Positions 44,212-52,086 of a stretch of 64,000 nt of DNA are shown here, piece after piece (the stretch's first letter is position 1; the number at the start of each line of letters is the position of its first letter). The DNA is taken from positions 5,580,001-5,644,000 of the forward strand of contig FNSS01000001.1 in assembly GCA_900104855.1 (NCBI GenBank), in the 5' to 3' direction. Both the position numbers and the translations under genes were made by a program. The notes below the pieces were generated by a model, which was not told where the DNA came from, searched no databases, and saw nothing but the letters and a program-made list of their open reading frames with translations. The stretch is from Rhizobiales bacterium GAS188. GTDB lineage: Bacteria; Pseudomonadota; Alphaproteobacteria; Rhizobiales; Beijerinckiaceae.

Positions 44212-44889
44212 ATGGCTGAGATCATCCATCCCTTTTACGAGTCGCATCGCGGTGCAATGGAGGCCGCCATGCGCCATCGCCTCGACCTTGCCGAAGCGAT
44301 GTTGTGCGAGCGCGCGCATCTATCCAATATTGATGGAATTAGGCAGGAGGTGATGGACGAATTCGAAATCGTGCTCACCCAAATGCCCTATGTCGGAGGC
44401 GCGGCAAGTCGTATGAGCGATTTCTTCATGCGTCTCATGGGCTTTATGGCCATCAGCCGAGTGCTCCGGCGACACGGCGTGTCGCTGTCCGTGATCGGCG
44501 AAATCGAGCGAGAAACCTACAAGGCGCAATTGCTCACCGTGCCCGAAGCGGAACGTCTCGCCTCGGGGCGTCAATTCATGTCGTCAGAGAATCAGACTTT
44601 GCTGCGCGAGCAGGCTACAAAAAGCCATCAGAAAGAATTTCCGGAAGATTTCGTCTACGATTTCGTCGAGCCGGGCCCGGGTGACAACTTTGAATTCGGC
44701 ATCAACTACAAAGCTTGCGGCTTTTGCAAATTCGCGGCTCGCCATGGAGATAAAGAAATCTTGCCGAACATTTGTGGACTTGATTTCGACGCCTATGCAA
44801 CGCGAGGCATCCACCTGGAAAGGACACAAACGTTGGCTGGCGGCGCGAACCACTGCAATTTCCGATTCTCGCGGCTCCCGTCGGACTAG
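44212..44889 (+). CDS. L-2-amino-thiazoline-4-carboxylic acid hydrolase-like protein
   Basis: 225-residue protein resembling the ATC-hydrolase family, which opens the thiazoline ring during cysteine formation from DL-ATC and is also fused or linked to other enzymes. The fit rests on overall pattern: an all-helical N-terminal half and the C-terminal FEFGINYKACGFCKFAARHG, CGLDFDAYATRGIHLERTQTLAGGANHCNFRFSR. Several Cys and the final Cys-Asn-Phe-Arg-Phe are family features. The other cysteine-forming enzyme (a carbamoylase) is not nearby. AGAGG precedes ATG 44212. Confidence 0.7.
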   Translation: MAEIIHPFYESHRGAMEAAMRHRLDLAEAMLCERAHLSNIDGIRQEVMDEFEIVLTQMPYVGGAASRMSDFFMRLMGFMAISRVLRRHGVSLSVIGEIERETYKAQLLTVPEAERLASGRQFMSSENQTLLREQATKSHQKEFPEDFVYDFVEPGPGDNFEFGINYKACGFCKFAARHGDKEILPNICGLDFDAYATRGIHLERTQTLAGGANHCNFRFSRLPSD

Positions 44890-45029
44890 GACGACGTACG
44901 TGTGTGCTTCGGGTCGTTCGCGTCGCTTTTGACATCTCAGCATGTGCGCTATCCGGCCTCGTCATGCTAAGCAGAGATACCTGGATCGTCACAAACGTCG
45001 CTGCTTGTAGTCTCTGATATCGCATCTTT

Positions 45030-45048
45030 TTTTCCGAAAGGCGGAAAA
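45030..45048. terminator. Bidirectional terminator hairpin
   Basis: TTTTCCG (45030-45036) pairs perfectly with CGGAAAA (45042-45048) across a 5-base loop, with additional T bases before it and A bases after it. It lies between two convergent genes, as expected for a terminator working in both directions. Confidence 0.65.
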
Positions 45049-45067
45049 CCACTTTTTGGAATGACGC

Positions 45068-45502
45068 TTAGAGCGCCGCAAGATTGTCGTTGAGGTTCGC
45101 AACTCTGCTCCTTCCAATCTTGCCCGCAACCCGCACACCTTCACTGCGAAGGCGCCTCGCCTGCTCAATCCCGCGGCCAGGATAGGTCGTCATCATTTCG
45201 CCGCTCCCCATCACAACCCGCCAGTAGGGCGCCGTCGTTTCAGGATCTTCCGCGATCGCCATCAACGCCCGCTTGGTCAGGAACGGACAAGTCACCTGAG
45301 CATCGTGCTGTTCGGCGAGTACTTTGCGCAGAAGCGTTGTGGTCAGGACCATGCCGCGTGGAACCTTCTCCACGAGAGCCTCGACGCTCGCTCGACTGGG
45401 CTTCAGCATTTTGCCTGCGCAGCCGAAGCGACGTTCCTGCTCCTTCGGGATGTCCACCAGCACGTCGCTTCGAAGCTCGTCGTCCACGCTCCGCCTAACC
45501 AC
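45068..45502 (-). CDS. MGMT-like (Ada DNA-binding-domain-type) protein
   Basis: 144-residue protein resembling a group annotated as MGMT family by its DNA-binding fold. Visible parts are KMLKPSRASVEALVEKVPRGMVLTTTLLRKVLAEQHDAQVTCPF and APYWRVVMGSGEMMTTYPGRGIEQARRLRSEGVRV. The PCHRV active-site motif of true alkyltransferases is absent and PYWRVV stands where it would be, so alkyl transfer is unlikely. A DNA- or nucleotide-binding role is possible. Confidence 0.65.
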   Translation of the reverse strand: MVRRSVDDELRSDVLVDIPKEQERRFGCAGKMLKPSRASVEALVEKVPRGMVLTTTLLRKVLAEQHDAQVTCPFLTKRALMAIAEDPETTAPYWRVVMGSGEMMTTYPGRGIEQARRLRSEGVRVAGKIGRSRVANLNDNLAAL

Positions 45503-45517
45503 GTCGACCCCTTCTGT

Positions 45518-46351
45518 TCAGCGGCCTACCGGCATCCAGACTTCGATCGGGCCGGTGCCGGTCATCGGATTGAATTCCTTGCCGTAGCGCTCGAAGTTCG
45601 GTGCATCCGCTATCGCCATGCCGGAAGCCGGCAACCATTTGTTCCAGATCGTGTAATGCGTGCGCCGCAGCATCGATACGTGCTCAGGATGGCGGAACAC
45701 CGCATAGCGCTCGGCGGGGATCCGGACCGTTGCGAACCCTTCAGGCAGCGCGCCGAAATCGGAAACCTGCACGCCTGCGATGTATTCGAAACTTCCCCCA
45801 TCGTCGAAATTACAGGCGACCCCATAGGTTTCGGGCCCAACCTGTCGCGCAACGTTGCCGATATGCGGCCCGAACCGTTGCCATTGCGCTGGAATGCCTT
45901 GGTTCGTTTCGAAAGTATAACGCGCGCCATAGCCGGCGATCAGCAATTCTTTGAGTTCTTCGAAGTGCGGTTCGGCGAGGCCGATCAGCAGTGATTTGTC
46001 CATACGAATGGGCTCCACGAGTTGGATTTGATCGATGCTGCCCACGGAGCGGCAATAGTCGGGCGTGACGCCGAATTGTTCGCGAAACGCTCGGGTGAAC
46101 GCCTCATGCGAACCATAACCTGCGTCGAGGGCGACGGTCAGGATATCGGGCGCCCCGGCAATCAGTGACCGTGCGGCTTCGCTGAGACGGCGGCCCCGCG
46201 CATATCGCATGAGCGATTGTCCGGTCGCCGCACCGAAGGCTCGTGCCAAATGATGATTGGATACGCCGGCCGAATGGGCGATCGCTTGCAGTGAAATTTC
46301 CCCCGCAAGCCGGTTTTCAATGAACCAGAGGGCCTTTTCGATCGGATTCAT
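45518..46351 (-). CDS. AraC-family regulator with GyrI-like effector domain
   Basis: 277-residue Rob-like regulator. The AraC domain is N-terminal (EISLQAIAHSAGVSNHHLARAFGAATGQSLMRYARGRRLSEAARSL, then DAGYGSHEAFTRAFREQFGVTP), and the C-terminal half is a GyrI-like/SHS2 small-molecule-binding domain ending GTGPIEVWMPVG. ATG 46351 follows GGGGGAG; the frame upstream is not conserved. It lies 241 bases from the divergent FAD oxidoreductase and next to the MGMT-like gene. Confidence 0.87.
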   Translation of the reverse strand: MNPIEKALWFIENRLAGEISLQAIAHSAGVSNHHLARAFGAATGQSLMRYARGRRLSEAARSLIAGAPDILTVALDAGYGSHEAFTRAFREQFGVTPDYCRSVGSIDQIQLVEPIRMDKSLLIGLAEPHFEELKELLIAGYGARYTFETNQGIPAQWQRFGPHIGNVARQVGPETYGVACNFDDGGSFEYIAGVQVSDFGALPEGFATVRIPAERYAVFRHPEHVSMLRRTHYTIWNKWLPASGMAIADAPNFERYGKEFNPMTGTGPIEVWMPVGR

Positions 46352-46531
46352 ATCTCCCCCATTCCGCACGCGATGAGTCTGCCGGCAAATCGATCTCTTC
46401 GCTTGATCAGGATTGATCACGGCTGCCAAGTCGTTTGGTCGCCTCAGCTGAAATCTCTGGTCCTAGCTGAATGCACTGTCACTGAAACCGAAACCCCGAT
46501 CACCAATTCTTGCGCCCCCATGCATCGCCCC

Positions 46532-46558
46532 TGTCACGTTTCAGCCTGCTGGCGTGTC
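46532..46558 (+). promoter_or_regulatory. Candidate ECF41-type promoter
   Basis: TGTCAC (46532-46537) and CGTGTC (46553-46558), 15 bases apart, stand 34 bases before the FAD-oxidoreductase start. ECF41 sigma factors are reported to use a TGTCACA -35 and a CGTC -10 element, so this may be the autoregulated promoter of the oxidoreductase-sigma pair. The -10 match is imperfect. Confidence 0.45.
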
Positions 46559-46592
46559 TTGATCTGTAGGGCACCAATCAGCGGAGCTGCGC

Positions 46593-47891
46593 ATGCGTGC
46601 GACACGGACGGCAGAAAATCTCCTCACCTATGACGTGGTCATCTTGGGCGCCGGCTATGCCGGGCTCATGGCGGCGCTGCGGCTCGGCCGACGAAAATGG
46701 CGATTGCGCATCGCCCTCATCAATCCCCGCGATCAGTTCCTGGAACGCGTGAGGCTGCAGGAGAGCATCGTGGCCGCCGTCTCGCCGCGCATCGCGTCGA
46801 TTTCGGCATTCGTCGCGGGAACCAATATCGAATTCATCCGCGGCAGCGTGACCGCGCTCGACGCCGACCAGCGGCGCATCCGCATCGCCGACGAAACGCA
46901 GGAGCGCGAGATCGCCTTCGATCAAGCCATCTATGCGCTGGGTTCGACTATCGATGTCGATGATATTCCAGGCGCGGCCGAGCACGCCTATCGGCTCGAG
47001 GCCGGCGACGGTCCGCGCTCCGCGGCGGCGCTGCGGTCGAGGCTACAGGAGGCCGCCGGCCGAAAGCTGCGCGTCGTCACGGTCGGCGGCGCCGAGACCG
47101 GGATCGAAGTCGCGGGCGAGATCAAGACCGCCTGGCCGGGCGCCGAGGTGACCATGGTCAGCCGATCACGATGCGGTGATTTCAGGGGCGCGCGCGTGGA
47201 AAAGGCCGTGCGCGCCGAGCTCGCGCGATTGGGGGTCGGATTGATCGACGGCGAGACCGTCAGCGAGGTCCGCTCGGCCGAGGTCATGACCGCGAGAGGC
47301 CGATCCATCGCCTGCGATATATGCGTGTGGTCGGGTGGGCTGCGCTCGGCGCCGGTTGCCCGTGATGCCGGTCTGGCGACGGACCCGCAGGGGCGGATCT
47401 GGGTCGATGCCAATCTGCGGTCGATTTCTCACGCGCATATCGTGGCAGTCGGCGACGCCGCCCATCCGATCGCTCCGACCGGCGCGCCCTACCGGCTGTC
47501 CGCCTTCGCGGCGCTGGTATCGGGAGCCCATGCGGCGGATGCCATCATGGCGCAGAAGGCTGGCCGGCAGCTGCAGCCGTTCAGCTACTCCACCTTCGGC
47601 CAGGGCGTCGCGATCGGTCGCGGCGGCGTTGGCTTTCCCAGCTATCCCGACGACAAGCAAATCCTGTTCATCCTGACAGGCCGAACCGCACGCAACGTGC
47701 GCAATTTCTTCGTGTGGTTTATCACCTATGCGCTCAAGCTCGAGCGTAGATTTCCGGGCTTTTTCTTCTGGCCGGGGCGGCGGCGAGTGTCATGGCACCA
47801 AGCAAACGACGCGATACGCAAGGTCGAGACGACGCAGAAAATCCAAGTGTCGCAGAAAATTCAAGTGTCGCAGAAAATCCAAGCGGCGTGA
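46593..47891 (+). CDS. FAD-dependent oxidoreductase (NDH-2-like)
   Basis: 432-residue pyridine-nucleotide-disulfide-type flavoprotein. The FAD motif is VVILGAGYAGLMAALRLG, the NAD(P) motif VTVGGAETGIEVAGEI, and the second FAD motif HIVAVGDAAHPI. The C-terminus has amphipathic segments (NVRNFFVWFITYALKLERRF) like membrane-associated NDH-2 enzymes. The tail is a threefold repeat of KIQVSQ. It overlaps the sigma-factor gene that follows. ECF41 sigma genes typically lie next to oxidoreductase, carboxymuconolactone decarboxylase or epimerase genes, so this is a plausible target. Confidence 0.85.
   Translation: MRATRTAENLLTYDVVILGAGYAGLMAALRLGRRKWRLRIALINPRDQFLERVRLQESIVAAVSPRIASISAFVAGTNIEFIRGSVTALDADQRRIRIADETQEREIAFDQAIYALGSTIDVDDIPGAAEHAYRLEAGDGPRSAAALRSRLQEAAGRKLRVVTVGGAETGIEVAGEIKTAWPGAEVTMVSRSRCGDFRGARVEKAVRAELARLGVGLIDGETVSEVRSAEVMTARGRSIACDICVWSGGLRSAPVARDAGLATDPQGRIWVDANLRSISHAHIVAVGDAAHPIAPTGAPYRLSAFAALVSGAHAADAIMAQKAGRQLQPFSYSTFGQGVAIGRGGVGFPSYPDDKQILFILTGRTARNVRNFFVWFITYALKLERRFPGFFFWPGRRRVSWHQANDAIRKVETTQKIQVSQKIQVSQKIQAA
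47835..47888. repeat. 18-base tandem repeat, three copies, across gene overlap
   Basis: Units 47835-47852, 47853-47870 and 47871-47888 (CAGAAAATCCAAGTGTCG with small changes). In the oxidoreductase frame each unit encodes QKIQVS. In the sigma-factor frame upstream of GTG 47888 it encodes ENPSVA. If the sigma gene starts at ATG 47792 the repeat is read in both frames. Confidence 0.8.
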
Positions 47892-48757
47892 CTCTCGATC
47901 GGGCCTTCAGCGAGCTGCGGCCCGCCATGTTCGCGCTCGCCTACCGGATCACCGGCAGCCGGGCCGATGCCGAGGACATCGTGCAGGACGCCTTCATGCG
48001 CCTGCATGATGCGGAGCCGAAAGAGGCGGTGCGCTCGTTCAAGGCCTATCTCGCGACCATCACGGCGCGGCTCAGCCTCAATCGCTTGCGCGATCTGCGC
48101 GCACGCCGCGAAACCTATGTCGGCGAATGGCTGCCCGAACCGCTGCTGACCAAGGACGAACCCACCGTGCGCGCCGAGGACGTGTCGTTCGCCCTGCTCG
48201 TCGTGCTTGAACGCCTTTCGCCGGTGGAGCGTGTGGTGTTCGTGTTGCGCAACGCCTTCGATCTGACCTTCGAGGAGATCGCTCCGGTGGTCCGGCGCGA
48301 CGTCGTGGCGTGCCGCAAGATCTTCAGCCGCGCCCGCGCCCGGGTCGCCGAGGAACGACCGCGCTTCACCGTAGACCGCGCACATCATCGTGTCCTGATG
48401 CATTCCTTTTTCGACGCCGCTCGCGGGCAGGACCTGGAAAAGCTGGTCTTGCTGCTCGACGACAATGTCGTGCTGCATGGCGATGGCGGCGGCAAGGCCT
48501 TTGCGACCAAGAAGCCGGTCATAGGCAGTCTCGCCGTCGCGCGCTTCGTGATCGCGGTGACACGGACACTGCCGCTTGGAGCGACCGTGGAAGAGATCGA
48601 GCTCAATGGGGCGCCTGGGCTGGTCGTGAAGGCAGGAGGACGCCCAGTGGTGGTGGTCATGATCGATTCGGACGGCGAGCATATCCATTCGGTCTTCGCG
48701 GTCGCCAATCCCGACAAGCTCAACGCGATCGCACAACTTCGTGAGGTCGGTCGGTGA
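47888..48757 (+). CDS. ECF41-family sigma factor with SnoaL-like C-terminal domain
   Basis: 289 residues if begun at GTG 47888. Sigma region 2 (FALAYRITGSRADAEDIVQDAFMRL) and region 4 (LSPVERVVFVLRNAFDLTFEEIA) are joined by the ECF41 linker motif WLPEP (residues 81-85). The fused NTF2/SnoaL-like domain carries the ECF41 hallmarks DGGGK (199-203) and NPDKL (274-278); in studied members it regulates the sigma without a separate anti-sigma. GTG 47888 overlaps the previous stop by 4 bases and fits the family N-terminus. ATG 47792 would add 32 residues, mostly repeat-encoded. Confidence 0.87.
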   Translation: MTLDRAFSELRPAMFALAYRITGSRADAEDIVQDAFMRLHDAEPKEAVRSFKAYLATITARLSLNRLRDLRARRETYVGEWLPEPLLTKDEPTVRAEDVSFALLVVLERLSPVERVVFVLRNAFDLTFEEIAPVVRRDVVACRKIFSRARARVAEERPRFTVDRAHHRVLMHSFFDAARGQDLEKLVLLLDDNVVLHGDGGGKAFATKKPVIGSLAVARFVIAVTRTLPLGATVEEIELNGAPGLVVKAGGRPVVVVMIDSDGEHIHSVFAVANPDKLNAIAQLREVGR

Positions 48758-48936
48758 ACCGGCTCAAGGCTTGAGGCGAGCGCTTGCCCCAACTAAGCAA
48801 ATAGCTCGCGGGAAATCATCGCCAAAGCCGACCTGCTCAAGACGAGTTCGCCCTTCGTCGCGGTGGCGGAGGTGGATAGACATGGGCTCTATTTCCAATG
48901 GCGTAACGAGCGGGCTTGGACAAAAAAGGGGGAAAC

Positions 48937-49367
48937 ATGACACACATCAATACAGGTCGGGTCGTCCTTGGGGGCGTTGTTGCGGCGATCGTCCTCTTCA
49001 TCGTGTCGGGCATCGTCAACGGAGCTATTCTGGGTTCGAGCTGGCAAGCCTGGCTGCAAGCCATGGGGAGCCTCAATCACGCTCCCGCCGAGCCAGCGGG
49101 CTTAGCACTTTGGGCCATCGTCTCGCTGGTGTTCGGTCTGACCGGCGTTTGGATCTATGCAGGCATCCGGCCGCGCTATGCGCCGGGCCGAAGACCGCGG
49201 TGCTGGCGGGTCTCCTGCTTTGGCTCGCAGGCTGGCTTGCGCCGGCATTGGGCCAAATCGCGCTCGGGGCTATTCCCAACAATGTGACGGTCGTCGGCTG
49301 TGTCGGGGGGCTTGCGGGCGCTCTCCTTGCTCTCCTTGCCGGAGCTGCCCTTTACCAGGAGAGCTAG
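48937..49367 (+). pseudogene. Small membrane protein gene with a -1 frameshift
   Basis: A frame from ATG 48937 (after AAAGGGGGA) encodes a membrane protein through IYAGIRPRYAPG. At about 49187 the likely continuation, KTAVLAGLLLWLAGWLAPALG..., lies in the -1 frame and runs to TAG 49367. One missing base in the GCCGGGCC tract would join them into about 143 residues with four hydrophobic segments. Read as is, the frame continues 33 codons out of phase. It may be a recent pseudogene, a sequencing error or a programmed shift. Confidence 0.65.
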
Positions 49368-49454
49368 TGCTGGATTGATAGTGGACGATAGCTGCAACGA
49401 GCGACAGGGGTCGCGTGTGGCGGAGCGGGGAGGGCGGCAGATCGGAGGATGAAT

Positions 49455-50024
49455 ATGTCCTGGTACGATTCGGTCGCCCAAGTTTTCTTCGATGCCGTGT
49501 TCGACATCGCACCCATCTCTTGTCATTCATTCACCGTTCCGGACTGCCTCGCCCGATGGATCGACACCAATATGCCGGGCCTAAAGGGCGTCCGACACGT
49601 CTCTTTCTATTGCTGCGACTCCGGTGATCTTCCCATCGGCCCGATCATGAACCTGGTAGGCGCCCGGGGACTCACCCTTGGCGACCATGTCCACATCCGC
49701 CAGGACATCTGTCCGATCGATCAGTGTAACCCCGATAAGGTTCGCCTCCTGCTGCACGAGCTCGTCCATGTCGAGCAGTATCGCGCGGATTCGGGCTTCC
49801 CAGTCAAATACATCGCGGACCATCTACGGCACGGCTATCAGAACAACCCCGCGGAGATCGCCGCCCGTGCCCGTGCGCAGTCGCTGCTATCCGCCTACAT
49901 GGCGGCGAACCCCTGCCATGGACCTCGCAATGGATGTCGAGACCGTCGACGGGCGCAGCCGCCGGGTGGATGCCTGCCACTCCCATCGCGGCTTGAACAC
50001 GATCCCGGGATCCAACGCGCTTGA
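49455..50024 (+). CDS. HExxH zinc-peptidase-like protein
   Basis: 189-residue protein of unrecognised family with a clear zinc-peptidase core LLLHELVHVEQYR near residue 100 and a downstream ADHLRHGYQNNPAEIAARA, where Glu would be the third ligand. This resembles short DUF4157-like proteins. Six Cys lie mostly N-terminal to it. No signal peptide is seen. The ATG at 49455 is spaced 6 bases from GGAGG, better than the adjacent ATG 49449. The C-terminal 35 residues are Arg/Pro/Gly-rich and may not be conserved. It is 1.5 kb from the protease cluster at 51.5 kb but on the other strand. Confidence 0.6.
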   Translation: MSWYDSVAQVFFDAVFDIAPISCHSFTVPDCLARWIDTNMPGLKGVRHVSFYCCDSGDLPIGPIMNLVGARGLTLGDHVHIRQDICPIDQCNPDKVRLLLHELVHVEQYRADSGFPVKYIADHLRHGYQNNPAEIAARARAQSLLSAYMAANPCHGPRNGCRDRRRAQPPGGCLPLPSRLEHDPGIQRA

Positions 50025-50048
50025 CAGCTGCAACGCATTCGGTACTTA

Positions 50049-50064
50049 TTGGTTCCGGAACCAA
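50049..50064. promoter_or_regulatory. Perfect 16-base palindrome upstream of the SRPBCC gene
   Basis: TTGGTTCCGGAACCAA is a perfect palindrome centred 117 bases before the SRPBCC start. Such sites bind dimeric repressors. No regulator gene is next to it, so the binding protein would be encoded elsewhere. Confidence 0.5.
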
Positions 50065-50173
50065 ATGAGGCCGAACGACCGTGGGTCAGCTCAGTCAGAC
50101 TTTCTTCGCTCTGTCGGATGCCACAAGGCGAGCTCGCGCGCATTCGAAAAGGTGAGCTGAAGGATCCCCACCA

Positions 50174-50686
50174 ATGACTGATGAACTCAGCGAGTTTGAA
50201 CTCGAGCGGATCTACGATGCGCCTCGCGATCTCGTCTACAAGGTCTGGACCGATCCACGCTATGTCCGGTTGTGGTGGGGAATAGACGCCTCGACGATCG
50301 GGAGCTGCGAGCTCGATGTGCGCGAGGGCGGCGCCTGGCGCATCGACATGCGCACGCAGAGCGGCGTGGTCTACCCAAATGGCGGTGTCTTTACCGAGGT
50401 GATCGAGAATGAGCGGCTGGTCTACACCAACATCGCCGATCCACGCTCGCCCGCCTGGGTCGCTGAATCGCCGCCAGGGCCGTTGGTGCACACCGTGCGT
50501 TTCGAGGACCATGCTGACGGCAAGACCAAGGTCTCGATGGTCACTCGCGCCAGCTCGGCCGGGGATCTTAGCCATTTGCTGCGCCGGGGCTTCGCTGCCG
50601 GGCTCAGCCAAGGACTGGAACGTCTCGCCGGCCTGCTGGAGACATTGCGGCAGCCGATGCGCGAAAGAGAGCGCGGCAGCACATGA
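50174..50686 (+). CDS. SRPBCC/AHSA1-domain protein
   Basis: 170-residue START-like protein. Family features are the N-terminal ELERIYDAPRDLVYKVWTDPRYVRLWWG, GGAWRIDM, FTEVIENERLVYTN, and a C-terminal helix FAAGLSQGLERLAGLLE. Such proteins bind hydrophobic ligands and are usually paired with an ArsR regulator; none is adjacent here, unlike the second copy at 57354. AAGGA precedes the ATG. Confidence 0.85.
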   Translation: MTDELSEFELERIYDAPRDLVYKVWTDPRYVRLWWGIDASTIGSCELDVREGGAWRIDMRTQSGVVYPNGGVFTEVIENERLVYTNIADPRSPAWVAESPPGPLVHTVRFEDHADGKTKVSMVTRASSAGDLSHLLRRGFAAGLSQGLERLAGLLETLRQPMRERERGST

Positions 50687-50988
50687 ACCTGGCCGTCCGC
50701 TTTGCATGGACGCCGCTCGACCCGGATGGGCGCGTCCGCTGGCTCAAATACGCGTTCGGACCCGGAACGGCTAACGCCTTGGCGGTGCGACCGCGCTGAT
50801 CGACTTCCGGCTGACGCCGTGACCCGATCGGCCTTGGTTGCCTGGATGATGGCGTCCATGGGATGCCGCCGATCATCACCAGCGCGGAAACCCAGCGCCA
50901 AAAAAAATCTCTCTGACGTTGTCGGGCCGGTCTATCTCGGTTTCGTCCTTGGGGGGCGAACGAGACACCAGATGGAAAGGCTCGAGTC
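50687..50988. other. Gene-free stretch
   Basis: 302 bases. A 38-codon frame (50684-50800, starting in the last codons of the SRPBCC gene) has no recognisable features. A purine-rich run is near 50900. Otherwise nothing was seen. Confidence 0.4.
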
Positions 50989-51492
50989 ATGAAGGATGCA
51001 ACTCTCAATCGGCCCCACAGCGCGGCAGGTGGCGCCAAGGGCCGCATTCGATTTCGCACGACGATTCTGCAAGCCGGCAAGACGGCCACCGGAATCCAGG
51101 TTCCGGACGACGTCGTGGCGAAGCTCGCATCTGGCAAGCGCCCTGCGGTGCGCATCACGATCAACGGTTACACCTATCGCAGCACCGTCGCGGTCATGGG
51201 CGGGAAATTCATGGTCGGAGTCAACGCTGAAAATCGCGACAAGGCCAAGGTCGCCGGCGGCGACGAGGTCGACATTGACATCGAACTCGACATCGAGCCT
51301 CGCGAGGTGATCGTGCCGCCCGACTTCGCGGCGGAACTGAATGGCGACGCGAAAGCCCGCCAGCGCTTTGATGCCCTGTCATACAGCAAGAAGAAAGTGC
51401 TCGTTCAAGGGATCGCGGACGCGAAGACGGCTGAGACCCGACAGCGGCGCATCGATAACGCGCTCACCGAGCTGCGCAAGGCGGCGACGTAG
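50989..51492 (+). CDS. DUF1905 / YdeI (OmdA)-type protein
   Basis: 167-residue protein. The N-terminal half is DUF1905-like (RIRFRTTILQAGKTATGIQVPDDVVAKL, GKRPAVRITINGYTYRSTVAVMGGKFMVGV) and the C-terminal half has the YdeI/OmpD-associated pattern (LDIEPREVIVPPDFAAELNG, ALSYSKKKVLVQGIADAKTAETRQRRI). The family is linked to bacteriocin protection in Salmonella; its molecular role is unknown. It ends 46 bases before the convergent protease cluster. Confidence 0.83.
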   Translation: MKDATLNRPHSAAGGAKGRIRFRTTILQAGKTATGIQVPDDVVAKLASGKRPAVRITINGYTYRSTVAVMGGKFMVGVNAENRDKAKVAGGDEVDIDIELDIEPREVIVPPDFAAELNGDAKARQRFDALSYSKKKVLVQGIADAKTAETRQRRIDNALTELRKAAT

Positions 51493-51537
51493 ATCCTGAG
51501 CACCGCGCGGTGCTCACGGGACCGCCCAACGCCGATA

Positions 51538-52086
51538 TCAGGGAAGGCGCCAGCCCGCGAAGGAATGCTCCGGAAGCGAGGCCGCTGGCGGGGATCGTCC
51601 GGTCGTTGCCGCATAGAGTTCCGGCGTCGCGAGGATGACGTGCAAGCACATGCTTTCGTGCTCACCTGCTCCTGCGAGCTCGATCATCAGGCTTTGACGC
51701 GCGAGGTCCGCGGGCGCGCCTGCGACGGATACGCTGTTGCGGTCGATGGCGCGGATGCCGCCCTGCGCCGACACCGCATCGAGGCCGAGCAGGCGGTCGC
51801 CGCCAGCGACTGCACTCAGCTCAGTGACTACGAGAGCGTCCCCATCGACGGTCGTGCCACGCAACGTGAAATCCGGCTCGAGCATCGCGGCGATCCATAT
51901 CTCTTCGCCTTCCGGAAGCGGGACGATGACGCTCAGCTCGGCCGGCCGGCTCTCCAGCACCTGACAGGGCAGGGCGCCTCGGTTTGGCGATCGATCCTTG
52001 CCGCCGGGGTCCGTGACCCGGCGCTGGAAAGATATCGACCAGCCTTTGCCGGAAATCTCGAACGGGCTGGGTCCGGAGTCCGTCAC
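51538..52086 (-). CDS. Unknown protein, last gene of the caspase cluster
   Basis: 182-residue protein I do not recognise. It is mainly beta-type in composition (SVIVPLPEGEEIWIAAMLEPDFTLRGTTVDGDALVVTEL), with no signal peptide or membrane segment, and ends in a Pro/Ser-rich tail. It overlaps the upstream 488-residue gene by 4 bases, so the two are almost certainly expressed together. It may be a partner or regulator of the peptidases encoded just upstream. Confidence 0.6.
   Translation of the reverse strand: MTDSGPSPFEISGKGWSISFQRRVTDPGGKDRSPNRGALPCQVLESRPAELSVIVPLPEGEEIWIAAMLEPDFTLRGTTVDGDALVVTELSAVAGGDRLLGLDAVSAQGGIRAIDRNSVSVAGAPADLARQSLMIELAGAGEHESMCLHVILATPELYAATTGRSPPAASLPEHSFAGWRLP

Noticed and set aside
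45068-45502. True O6-methylguanine-DNA methyltransferase
   Set aside because: The PCHRV active-site Cys motif is missing; only the DNA-binding-type fold pattern remains.
50684-50800. 38-codon frame after the SRPBCC gene
   Set aside because: Short, Arg/Pro-rich, no ribosome-binding site of note and no similarity.
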